A DNA stretch of 64,000 nt, taken from contig JANJXV010000196.1 in NCBI GenBank assembly GCA_024803745.1, positions 1,500,501 to 1,564,500 of the forward strand, written 5' to 3'. Every line of letters begins with the position of its first letter. Within the stretch, counting starts at the first letter, position 1. Source of the DNA: Megascapheus bottae. Its lineage: Eukaryota > Chordata > Mammalia > Rodentia > Geomyidae. The notes under the pieces were generated by a model. It ran no database searches and was not told the DNA's origin. It saw nothing but the letters and a program-made list of their open reading frames with translations. Both the position numbers and the translations under genes were made by a program. Positions 1 through 9,240 of the stretch are shown here, one piece after another.

Positions 1-114
1 CCCACCACAACCAGGCCTCTGTCTGCCCACAGAAAGGGCACCTCGAATCTTGCCTGCGTCTGACGGTCATTCAGGGGACCTGTGGCCATGGCGCACAAAA
101 GTAGGTGCCCAGAT

Positions 115-310
115 TTTCTTTTCCTTTTGGAGATACTGGTGTTTGAACTTAAAGCCTTGCCCATGCCAGGATGGCACTTTGCCACTTGAGCCATGCCCCC
201 AGACATTTTTGCTTCAGTTATTTTTTTTTTAACATTTTCACATTTATGCCTAGGTCAGCCTAGACTACTGAGGTCTTTCTTTCTTACTGTCTGCCTGTCT
301 GTCTGTCTGA

Positions 311-375
<65 letters not shown>

Positions 376-500
376 CCCCCCCAGGTGCCACTATACCCAG
401 CTTTTATGGGTTGAGATGGGTCTCAGGAACCTGTGTCAGGTCAGTCTCAAACCACAGTCCTCCTTAGCTCAGCCTTCTGGGTGGGCAGGAACCCCACACA
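115..500 (-). repeat. Old antisense SINE sequence split by a CT microsatellite
   Basis: Read on the minus strand, this is a degraded tRNA/B1-type rodent SINE. The segment at 115-270 has the reversed ID-like body ('ccacttgagccatgcc') followed by the reversed B1-like part. A second B1-like antisense piece follows at 384-500 ('cccagcttttatgggttgag'). The two are separated by the CT tract. Similar old antisense copies lie near 3.36-3.99 kb and 12.79-12.99 kb, and the form resembles a SINE I associate with beaver-related rodents. Family assignment is by eye only. Confidence 0.55.
312..376. repeat. (TC)n microsatellite
   Basis: About 30 dinucleotide units of CT, nearly pure, followed by a short C run. 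It sits inside the antisense SINE sequence and probably grew from its pyrimidine-rich stretch. Confidence 0.95.
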
Positions 501-1702
501 TGGCTTTGGAGTGACGTTTTCTTGGGTTTGCTTGTTCGTTTTGTGTTCCTAGCGTGAGTATGTAGGGCATAGAGCGAAGGTGTCGGGTCTATATCCCGTT
601 TCTTAGCTCTTAGTTCACGGGACTGTCTGACATTTTAGAATCTTGTGTTTTCCCAGTGGCCTGCTGACAGCGCCGTGAGGCAGAGGCTCTGGAGGAGTCT
701 GCCCCAAATTCCAGGCCCTTTTCTGGGCACATCTGACTGGAGCCTGAACTGGCCAGCTGTATTAAGTACCTGTTGTGTGCTCAGACGCCTGGGACAGAAT
801 GTTCTGGAAAAGCAGCCTCAGGTCAGAGTGGGAGCTCTGGCACAGAAGTCCTGTCCAGATCCCAGGATGTGTAAAAAACACTGCAAGTGTGAGGCATGCT
901 TAGTGGAGCAGCGTTCCTCCATGGCTGCTGAGAAACCACCAGCATGGCGCAGCAAGGAGAGCAGAACCCGCCAGGAGCCAGTGCCGGGAAGGGTACTGAC
1001 AGGGAGAGGCCGGCCGGCGCCCTGAGCCAGGGGAGCTGGGGGGGTGAGAGGGGCTCCCTCTCCACTTTCAGAAGACTTCCCTCTCAGGCAAGCTGGGGCA
1101 ACCTGGCTGCCTCCCTGTCCTCCTGCTGCTGGGACAGGGCAGGGAGGCCGTGAGCCCTGGTGCCCCACTCGCTTGCACATGGCTTGCTCGCTGCAGGGGA
1201 GGCTGGGAACTGGAGGAAAGGGGGCCCAGGAGGGATAGGCCTTCCTGTGCAGTGACACTCACGTGCATGAATAGTTCATGGCTGACTCTGGAGGCCTCAG
1301 GACACAGTTGCCCTGGGTGTCCTGAGACTCGGGTGCTGCCTCCAAAGCCAGGGAACTGGGGGATTTCTGGAATCACAAATCTACCACGCCTCAAGTGGAG
1401 ACCATAGAGTTATTTTGGACAGAGAAACATGGGAGAGAAAACGAAGACGTTAGGTCTAAAACTTCCTAAAACAGTCAGGGAACTCGAGTGCTGCCTCCGC
1501 CTGCAGAAGGGCTGACCTGAGCCTCCCCTCCGACCCCCAGGCACTGGCCAGGCAGACACGCCTGTGGTTGAGGATTCTGCCCAGCCAGTCAGCACCTCCC
1601 AGAGAGAGCCAGCATGCAGCGAAGGCTGGCCCTGGCCACGACAGGAACCTCGCATACCCACACACCCAAGCTGCAAGCCTGTTTGCAAACGCTGAGGCTT
1701 TT
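501..1702. other. Unique GC-rich sequence, no supported gene
   Basis: Several short overlapping ORFs exist on both strands, but none has recognisable domains, splice-site support or family resemblance. This looks like intergenic DNA. I see no repeat array or RNA gene here. Confidence 0.6.
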
Positions 1703-1918
1703 GCCAGGTGCCACTGGCTCACAGCCATAACCCTAGCTACTCAAGAAGCTGAGATCTGAGAATTGTGGTTCAAAGCCATCCTGGGCTAGAAAGTCAGCGA
1801 GACTCTTATCTCCAAGTAACCACAGAAAACCGGAAGTGAAGCTGTGGCTCAGAGAACAGAGTGCTAGCCTTGGGCAGAAAAAGTTAGCAAGGGCCCTGCG
1901 TTCAGTCCTCAGTTTCTG

Positions 1919-1920
<2 letters not shown>
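1703..1920 (+). repeat. Dimeric SINE (B1-like left half, Geo-like right half)
   Basis: The left half is 7SL/B1-like ('ctcacagccataaccctagc', then 'gctgagatctgag'). It is followed by the linker 'gagactcttatctccaa' and the right half containing 'gaagctgtggctcagagaac'. The 3' end runs into a TG microsatellite. The copy has substitutions throughout and so is not recent. Confidence 0.85.
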
Positions 1921-1960
<40 letters not shown>

Positions 1961-1970
1961 ACACACACAA
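1920..1970. repeat. (TG)n microsatellite
   Basis: About 20 TG units followed by a short CA run. It grows directly from the 3' end of the preceding SINE, a common birth site for microsatellites. Alternating purine-pyrimidine DNA of this kind can adopt Z-form. Confidence 0.95.
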
Positions 1971-2039
1971 TGTTTTCTTTGACCTTCCACGCCTTCTCCT
2001 TGTGCTCTGCCCCCTTCTAACAAATAAAAGCATTTCAAC

Positions 2040-2335
2040 CTCCCAAATTATACTCCATGGTACTTTTCAACCAAAATGAATGCAAAAACCATACAAATGT
2101 TCAAGATTTTCTTTCCAAAAAGAATTTTTGTGGCAATTGTTGTATATCTTTGAGTGGCTTTCAATTTTTTTTTTTACAGAAAATTTCCTGTTTCTCTTCC
2201 AATGTGTTTTACTGCCTTTTTTAAAAAATGCTTTAAACCCCGTACTGCTTTGCTTTGACCACATTTATTTTCCTAAATTCTTGTGTAATCAAATAGTGCG
2301 TGAAGTTTGTACCAAATGACACAAAATTACCTCAA
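2040..2335. other. AT-rich island in GC-rich surroundings
   Basis: This stretch has long A and T runs and far lower GC than its flanks. No coding frame or known repeat family is recognised. An AATAAA hexamer lies just upstream near 2,022. It could be the remnant of an inserted element or a conserved noncoding segment. Confidence 0.4.
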
Positions 2336-3357
2336 CCAAGAGGCTGACAGACCAAGGCTCCCCAGATGGGTTGGCTCATGGTGCTGTCTTTAGAACACAG
2401 CAGAACTGGCCTAGCCCAGTGGCTGTGCTTGGTTCTAGCCATTGACAGCAGGCAGGACAGGTACGCTGGTGGCTCTGGAAGCACACAGACTCCGAGGAAG
2501 AAGAGGAACTGATGTCCCTCGCCAAGTGGCTTCCCCAGGGCATTTTCTGGGAAATCCTGAGAGGTCCCTAGCTCAGCAGATGCTAAAGTCCAGCTACAGA
2601 CTGCAAGATGGAGGGGCCCAGGTAAGCTGGTTATCAAAGGAATATCCCCAGTGGCCACGGGACTCTTAACTCGGGGCTTTGCTTTCTTTTTCTAGTGAGT
2701 GTGGCCAGAGGTCCCCCAGACCCTGGAAAGTGGTGGCATCCAGGTAGCAGTCATTGGTTGGCTGAGGACTTCAAAGGCCATCAAGTGCATCCTGCAGGAG
2801 AATCACCAGTATTGGCCTCCCAACGTCACGCTGGCCTGAGGACACAGGGACAACTGCAGAATTCTGTTTCCAGGGCTCCCCTGGGACTGTAATTATGCGC
2901 TCACAAAGTGGAAGTGGCCTCTGGCTAAGGCTGCTGGCTCTGCAATCTCAACCACCTCCGCTTCGGGGTGAACAATTCTAAAAACCAGCAGGAAAGGCCT
3001 GTGTGTGCTGGTGACGCCTCCTGCGCCATGGAATTCTGTGTAAAATAAACAGCTACTATTTTAAGAACAACACTGGATTGCTTACCTCGACGTTAAATGC
3101 TAAGGATTGTCCAGTGGATAATGCCGTGCTGGCCTGTCTGATGACCGGCCTTGGTGCCCCTCCGTGAGCGGTGCTCGGCGATCGCGGCCAGCTTCTCGCC
3201 AGCCCATCCTCTGAATTAACTGCCAGTAACATCGGTTAGCCCCTGGCCATGAACACAAGCAAATCCTATTTTCCCCTTCCTTTCTCCCTGTCACCCCAAA
3301 CCACTGCTAGCTTTGTGATTTCTTTATGTACACCGTGTATGATTCTATACTCGCTCC
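2336..3357 (+). other. Possible short noncoding transcript, otherwise unannotated
   Basis: A donor-like 'ggcccaggtaagc' near 2,616-2,628, an acceptor-like 'tttctttttctag' ending at 2,696, and a poly(A) hexamer AATAAA at 3,044-3,049 follow one another on the plus strand. Together they could mark two exons of a noncoding RNA, but the implied intron of about 75 bp is very short and nothing in the ORFs is conserved-looking. Chance co-occurrence is quite possible. Confidence 0.2.
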
Positions 3358-3988
3358 TCCTTTATTTTGGCAGGCTTGGAGTCTGAACTGAAGGCCTTGT
3401 GCCTGCTAAGCCGGGGTTTTACCACCCGTGCCAGGCCTCCAGCGCTTTTTGCTTTGTTTTTCTAATAGTCTCACTTTTCACTCGGCTAGCCTGGACTATC
3501 ATCCCGCTCGTGTTCATACTTCCCGGGAGGCTGGAATGGAATGTGAGTGCCGTCGTGTCAGTGTGTCTTAGCTGAGGTGGGCGTGGGCAGTTCAGGAGTT
3601 TTTTTGCCCAGGCTAGCAAATTGAGTTACAGCTACCACTTGATTCACAGCTCCATATCTGGCTTGCACGCACATGTGTGTGTGCGTGTGGGTGTGTGCAC
3701 GTGTGTGTGTGCATGTGTGCACAGGTGTACATGTGTGCGTGCGTGTATGTGTGCGTGTGCACGCGTGTGCGCAGGTGTACATGTGTGCGTGCGTGTATGT
3801 GTGCGTGTGCATGTGTGTGTGCGTGTATGCGTGTGTGTGCGTGCATGTGTGTGTGCATGCATGCGTGTGTGCGTGCGTGTGTGTCTGTGTACTGAGGATA
3901 AGGGTCCCACAGACTTTCCTCGCAGGCTGACTCTGCACTGTGATCCTGAGCAGCGAGGATTACCAGTGTGAGCCACCAGCCCCACCCC
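3358..3988 (-). repeat. Antisense SINE pieces interrupted by a GT/GC tract
   Basis: The left part, about 3,358-3,500, and the right part, about 3,909-3,988 ('accagtgtgagccaccagcc'), are recognisable as the two ends of antisense B1/ID-type SINE sequence. The alternating purine-pyrimidine tract lies between them. Confidence 0.5.
3670..3893. repeat. Alternating GT/GC microsatellite tract
   Basis: A 220-bp run of GTGTGC-type units with interspersed AT steps ('gtgcgtgcgtgtatgtgtgc'). Purine-pyrimidine alternation is nearly perfect over the whole length, which strongly favours Z-DNA. The many short 'Cys-Val' or 'His-Thr' ORFs here are artefacts of the repeat. Confidence 0.95.
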
Positions 3989-4848
3989 ACTCCTCCTTCT
4001 CCTAGACTGTTTCTAAGCACTTGTCCCAGCCTTAGTTTTGCAGCAGATGGATTCCGAGCTTCCTGCCTGAGTGCTAAGGAAGGGTACAATTTCTTAGCTG
4101 TCTGAGGGCACCGTGCTCGCAGAAATGACACCTCAAGCTTCTCCTGGTGCAGAGGCTCGTCTAAGGCAAATGGAATCTCCTTCTCAGTAACCGACTTGCT
4201 ATTCTAGGAAAGGAACCCAGAGTGCCTTCACACTGTCACTGCCACATCCCTCTTCTGTCCTGCACGGTCCCCGTGAGGATGGAGCACCGCTCTCGGGGGC
4301 GTGCCTGGCCGGCCCTGGTCAAGAGGCAGAGGAGCTCCCTGTGAAGACATAGCAAGAAGCCTCCACACAGGAGCTGGAAACCGGCCTCAGACACAGGCTC
4401 TGTGGGCCTTGGTCCTGGATTCCAGCCTCCAGAACGGAGAGCGTGCACGTCTGTGGTTTCTGAGCCACCCGCATGTGGCGCTTTGTTGCGGCAGCCCATG
4501 GGGCTAAGACAGGCCGCCCAGTGCCTTGGTGCTGGGGGAGGAGGTGCCTCAGGCTGCCGATCCATTCTCCCGCGAAGGCTCATCACGGCTGCTTCCAGGT
4601 GGGACCCTGAGCTGTGTGGGTACAGATGCTGAGCTGAGGTGGGCTCCTGGCGCTGGCGCCGCCGGGTCTGGGTTTGGGCCATGCTTGCAGGTGAATGGCG
4701 GCATCTTGTTTTAAGCACGTCTTCCTGGTGACACGTGATGCGGGACGCTCTGCATGTGGTCGTCTCCCCTGGGAGGCTTCGGGGAGGCGTCTGTCCATGT
4801 CCCTTCTATGTTACTGGACCCTGCTCTGTGCTTCGGAATGTGGAGTTT
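3989..4848. other. Unique GC-rich sequence, no supported gene
   Basis: No array, RNA gene or recognisable coding region is seen. ORFs on both strands overlap each other heavily and lack domain-like composition. Confidence 0.55.
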
Positions 4849-5300
4849 TCGTTGTTCTTTGCAGGTTTGGGGACAGTCCTCCATCCCGTAGTCTTCTGGA
4901 AGCTCTGCCCTGCGGTCTGCAGCCTGCCATCTTGTTCTCTTGACAGTGTCTGTTGTAGAGTTGAGCTTCTGACCGGCGTAATGGCTCTTCTCTCCCGCAG
5001 CAAGCCTTTGCGTCTTCAGCAGCGCAGAGCCGCCTGGCTGCTCTCCGCAGTCTAGGAGTTCCGTACTTTGCAGTTTATACCCAGGCCTTGATCCACTTGG
5101 AGATTTATGGTTGGATCCACACTCATTTCTCACTCATGGTGTCCAGTTACCCCGGCACCACTTGTTGGGAAGCCCAGACCCTCTGTCACAGTGCCTTCCT
5201 TGCTTTGGCAAGGGTCAGTTTACTCGGTCTGGGCTCTTCGCTCTGTTCGACTGGCCTGCTCGCCTGATCTCTTGTCAGAACCACTCCATCCAGAGGCTGC
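4849..5300 (-). repeat. Decayed L1 ORF2 fragment, GC-enriched
   Basis: In plus orientation the text follows the antisense of mammalian L1 ORF2: a 'cttgatccacttggagattt' segment at about 5,088-5,107, then a 'gtgtccagttaccc' segment, then 'caccacttgttgggaag'. These are the equivalents of the familiar 'ttgatccacttagact' and 'caccatttgttgaag' stretches of antisense rodent L1. The reading frame is lost. Many positions that are A/T in typical L1 are G/C here, including several CpGs. The fragment ends where a 39-bp minisatellite begins downstream. Confidence 0.65.
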
Positions 5301-5514
5301 GGCCTCTGAGGAGCGGTGAGCGGGAGCCTGGGAGCCCTTGGCTGTGTTCTTCTATAAGCCGTGGATTTTGCAGATGGACAACCCTGTCTTCACATCAGTC
5401 GTTTTTGTCTCCCCAGAAGGGTCCCTGTGGCCTTAGCCTCAGGAAGGAACCATGGTCCTGAATCCTCACCACGGCTCACTGTCCTGTTTGAAATGCCCCA
5501 CAAGCAGGACAACA

Positions 5515-6065
5515 GCCAGTGCTCGCTGACCACCACGACCTGGCCTGCCCGGGCCCAGGGCTCGCTGACCACCATGACCTGGCCTGCCCAGGCCCAGGGC
5601 TCGCTGACCACCACGACCTCTCCTGCCCGGGCCCAGGGCTCGCTGACCACCATGACCTGGTCTGCTGGGCCCAGGGCTCGCTGACCACCACGACCTCTCC
5701 TGCCCGGGCCCAGGGCTCGCTGACCACCACGACCTCGCCTGCCCGGGCCCAGGGCTCGCTGACCACCACGACCTGGCCTGCCCGGGCCCAGGGCTCGCTG
5801 ACCACCACGACCTGGCCTGCCCGGGCCCAGGGCTCGCTGACCACCACGACCTGGCCTGCCCGGGCCCAGGGCTCGCTGACCACCATGACCTGGTCTGCTG
5901 GGCCCAGGGCTCATTGACCACCACGACCTGGCCTGCCCGGGCCCAGGGCTCGCTGACCACCATGACCTGGTCTGCTGGGCCCAGGGCTCACTGACCACCA
6001 CGACCTGGCCTGCCCGGGCCCAGGGCTCACTGACCACCACGACCTCGCCTGCCCAGGCCCAGTGT
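5515..6065. repeat. Minisatellite, 39-bp unit, about 14 copies
   Basis: Each unit carries 'gctcgctgaccaccacgacc' followed by 'tggcctgcccgggcccagg'. Shorter variants have 'tggtctgctgggcccaggg'. Because 39 is a multiple of three, one frame on each strand stays open and gives short repetitive ORFs, which I do not regard as genes. CCCGGGCCC in most units is self-complementary and could form cruciforms or slipped structures. Confidence 0.97.
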
Positions 6066-7426
6066 CTGTGCGGCCTCACAACCCACAGCTCTCACTCTCC
6101 GGGCTGCGTGGAGTCAAGGAAAGCACCGGGCTAGTGTCACCCTCGGTGGCTGTTGCCGACCCATCCAGGCCTCGTCTACCTGCGTGAAAACCCCACCAGC
6201 AGCACCTCCGCTTACTTTCGGTGTCTGAGTTTGTTTCTGGAGGTTCGGGAGGAGCTCACCTCTGTGGGGGCTGCAGGTTGGTCTTGTCTGTGTTCAAGCC
6301 CCGGGCTCCTGCCCAGCGCTGCCCAGGGGTCCCCACGAAGTTGTACCAGGTGGGGATCCTCATGGCCGCCTTGAGCCGGGAAGAGGCCAGAGAGTGCCCA
6401 GGCTGGCTGAGCGGGGTGTGGGGAGAGTGTTTCCTCTCTCCCGATGCCCCCTCTTTCCGTTGTGCGGGTTCTGTTCCCCCAGGGAGCTGTCTTCATGCTG
6501 TTTCTGGTGGCTCTCCACATGTCCTTGGTTTTCTGATGCTTTGACGGAGAATCAGAGCTGCTCCAATGTCCTTTCTCCCCTGCTCCCCAGACTCTGCTGC
6601 ACTGTTGGTGTGATCGCGGGGTCTCTGTGCATGCTCTAGAACTTTCCTCCTGTCCAGGCTGGGGAAGTGGTGTCCTTTCCCAATCCTTTTCCTAAAGTGG
6701 ATATTTGGGGAGGGGAGGACAGAGGGCAGCTTCTGTGTGTCCTTCGCACCACACAGCCACATCCAGCCTCTGCCAGGAGAGCAGACCACAGTGGCCTCGT
6801 CCAGGAGCCTTGGCACTCGGCTCCCAGGGCCACAGAACCACACTGTGGCCAGGACACTGGCCCATGACTAAGGCGTCTGTCTATCCTTTGTTCTTTTTCT
6901 TCTCAGATTCACGCTGGGCTCTCAGAGGTGAGCAAAGCTTCAGCCTTGATGGCCAGGTTCCTCCTGGGTTATCTGCAGGCAGAATGACAAAACCAGCAAA
7001 GCAGCCTTTAAAGAAAGGGCCCCTCTCAATCCAAGGGCGAGCAGAAGCAGTTCAGCTCCACTCTACAGCGAGAGCCTAGATGGAAAACTCCAGGCTGGAA
7101 ACAAATGTGGGGGCCTTAATTCAACTGTGACCATGACTAGTGGAGCTGCCTTAATTGCCACCTGCCCTGCCAGAAATGGAGACTGTGCTGGGCCAGGGAC
7201 ACCGAGCCTGGCACTCCCATAAAGCCAATGTCAAGCAACTTTCCAGAAGCCACGGCTCGCTGGCTGCTCTGTGTCCTCGAGGCTGGCAGGGCTCCTCGAG
7301 GCTGGCAGGGCTCGTGGAGTCGCTGCTGCCCACCCTGCTCCAGCCCAGGAATATCTATGCCCCTCACCCCTCATGCTTTTTAGATTGAACTCCAGAAAGT
7401 TTCTCTCCAGACAAAAGCTTGCCCCA
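6066..7426. other. Unique GC-rich sequence, no supported gene
   Basis: Intergenic-looking DNA between two minisatellites. A 21-bp direct duplication ('ctcgaggctggcagggct') occurs at about 7,276-7,315. No RNA gene or convincing coding exon is seen. Confidence 0.55.
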
Positions 7427-8095
7427 GTGCAGAAACCAGGCAGGACCAGAGGTGCCGAGCTGATCCTGTAGAAACCAGGTAAGACCAGAGGTGCCGAGCT
7501 GGTCCCATAGAAATCAGGTAAGACCAGAGGTGCCGAGCTGGTCCCATACAAACCAGATAAGACCAGAGGTGCCGAGCTGGTCCCATACAAACCAGGTAAG
7601 ACCAGAGGTGCCGAGCTGGCCCCATAGAAATCAGGTAAGACCAGAGGTGCCGAGCTGGCCCCATAGAAACCAGGTAAGACCAGAGGTGCCGAGCTGGTCC
7701 CATACAAACCAGGTAAGACCAGAGGTGCCGAGCTGGTCCCATACAAACCAGGTAAGACCAGAGGTGCAGAGCTGGCCCCATAGAAATCAGGTAAAACCAG
7801 AGGTGCCAAGCTGGTCCCATACATACCAGGTAAGACCAGAGGTGTCAAGCTGGTCCCGTAGAAACCAGGTAAGACCAGAGGTGCCAAGCTGGTCCTATAC
7901 AAATCAGGTAAGACCAGAGGTACCAAGTTGGTCCCATAGAAACCAGGTAAGACCAGAGGATCAAGCTGGTCCCATAGAAATCAGGTAAGACTAGAGGTGT
8001 CAAGCTTGTCCCATAGAAATCAGATAAGAGTAGAGGTGTCGAGCTTGTCCCATAGAAATCAGGTAAGAGTAGAGGGGCTGAGCTGGTCCCATAGG
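7427..8095 (+). repeat. Minisatellite, 39-bp unit, about 17 copies, with a splice donor motif per unit
   Basis: Units contain 'caggtaagaccagaggtgcc' and 'gagctggtcccatagaaac'. Thirteen of about 17 units contain an exact CAGGTAAG, one has CAGGTAAA, two have CAGATAAG and the first is degenerate. CAG/GTAAG is the mammalian 5' splice-site consensus, so the plus strand offers 13-14 equivalent strong donors 39 bp apart. The 39-bp length keeps one plus and one minus frame open, but no start, domain or conserved flank suggests a protein. Confidence 0.97.
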
Positions 8096-9240
8096 CCCAG
8101 GAAGGCCCTGGTGGCCTGTCCCCTCTCCTGGGACAACTGAGAGCTCGTCATCAAAGAGTGAGGGCTTCCTGGAGGCAGGGGCCTGGGTGGGCCTGGTGCT
8201 GCAAAGGTGGGGCCACAGGTCCAGGTACTGGGCCAGGGCCGAGAGCGCTGACCAAGGCACCACCAGAGATTAGACCACGGGACAGAGCCCAAGGGCCACA
8301 CATACCAGCTATGTCCACAACCCTCACCAGGGATGGCCGGCAAGGGAAAAGCTTGGTGAAGATGCCTCTTCTGTCCCATGGTGCCAGGCACCTCTTACCA
8401 TGCTTAAGAGCATGTACGGGGCGGGGGGGGGGCGGGGTAGGGGGATGGAATATTCCGGAGCCGACCCCAAGATGGCAGGAGGAGGTTCACGTCTAGATGC
8501 TGTCTGATGGACCCACACATGTGACTGGACTTCTTTTGGGAGTCTGCAGAAAAACCTATAGGAGGCAGACACGTGGAGTGCAGGGGCTGCACATGTGAAG
8601 GACGCCCCAGAGACAGGTCAGGGAGACCCCAGCTCACCCGGGAGACCGGGCCCCCATTGTCCAGACCTCCAGATCCCAGCCGTGGTGGCCCTCATCCCAT
8701 TGCTCAGCCTCCAGCGTGGATTCCTCCTGGTACACGGGTTCCTCCAGCCCGGCCAGGAGCGGCAGGAAGCTGGCCCAGCCACTGCGGCTGTGTGTGGTGT
8801 GGCTGTGTGTGGTGGGGGCTGTGTGGTGGGGGCTGTGTGGTGGCGGCTGTGTGCAGTGGGGGCTGTGTGTGGTGGGGCTGAGTGTGGTGGGGCCACGTGG
8901 GCAGTAGGGCCACGTGTGCAGTGGGGCCACATGTGTGGAGGGCCCACGTGTGCAGTGGGGTGTGAGCCCACTCTGTGCTGGGCTGGATATTATTTTAGCT
9001 TCTCACCTAACTCCGAAGTTTTGTTTAGCCGCAGCCAGAAAGTGTTACTTGACCTCCAGCTCCTCCAGTCACACAGTGAAGGGATTTGCAGCCTAATAAA
9101 GGGGAGACGAAAGCCAGGCCAGCTGGCGGCTCCCGCTATGACTAACTGCCAGCTAACGCTGTCAGCTCCGGGCGCCAGGCTCTGCCTCCCGGTAATTCAG
9201 ACCCCAGACTGGCGGCCGGGCTTCGCTGCTGGTTTGTAGA
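8096..9240. other. Mostly unique GC-rich sequence with short G-rich repeats
   Basis: It includes a G run at 8,419-8,443 and a degenerate 15-20 bp repeat ('gtgtggtgggggctgtgtgg', then 'gggccacgtgtgcagtg') at about 8,788-8,965. The rest, including 8,990-9,180, is unique sequence of more moderate composition without a recognised gene. Confidence 0.6.
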
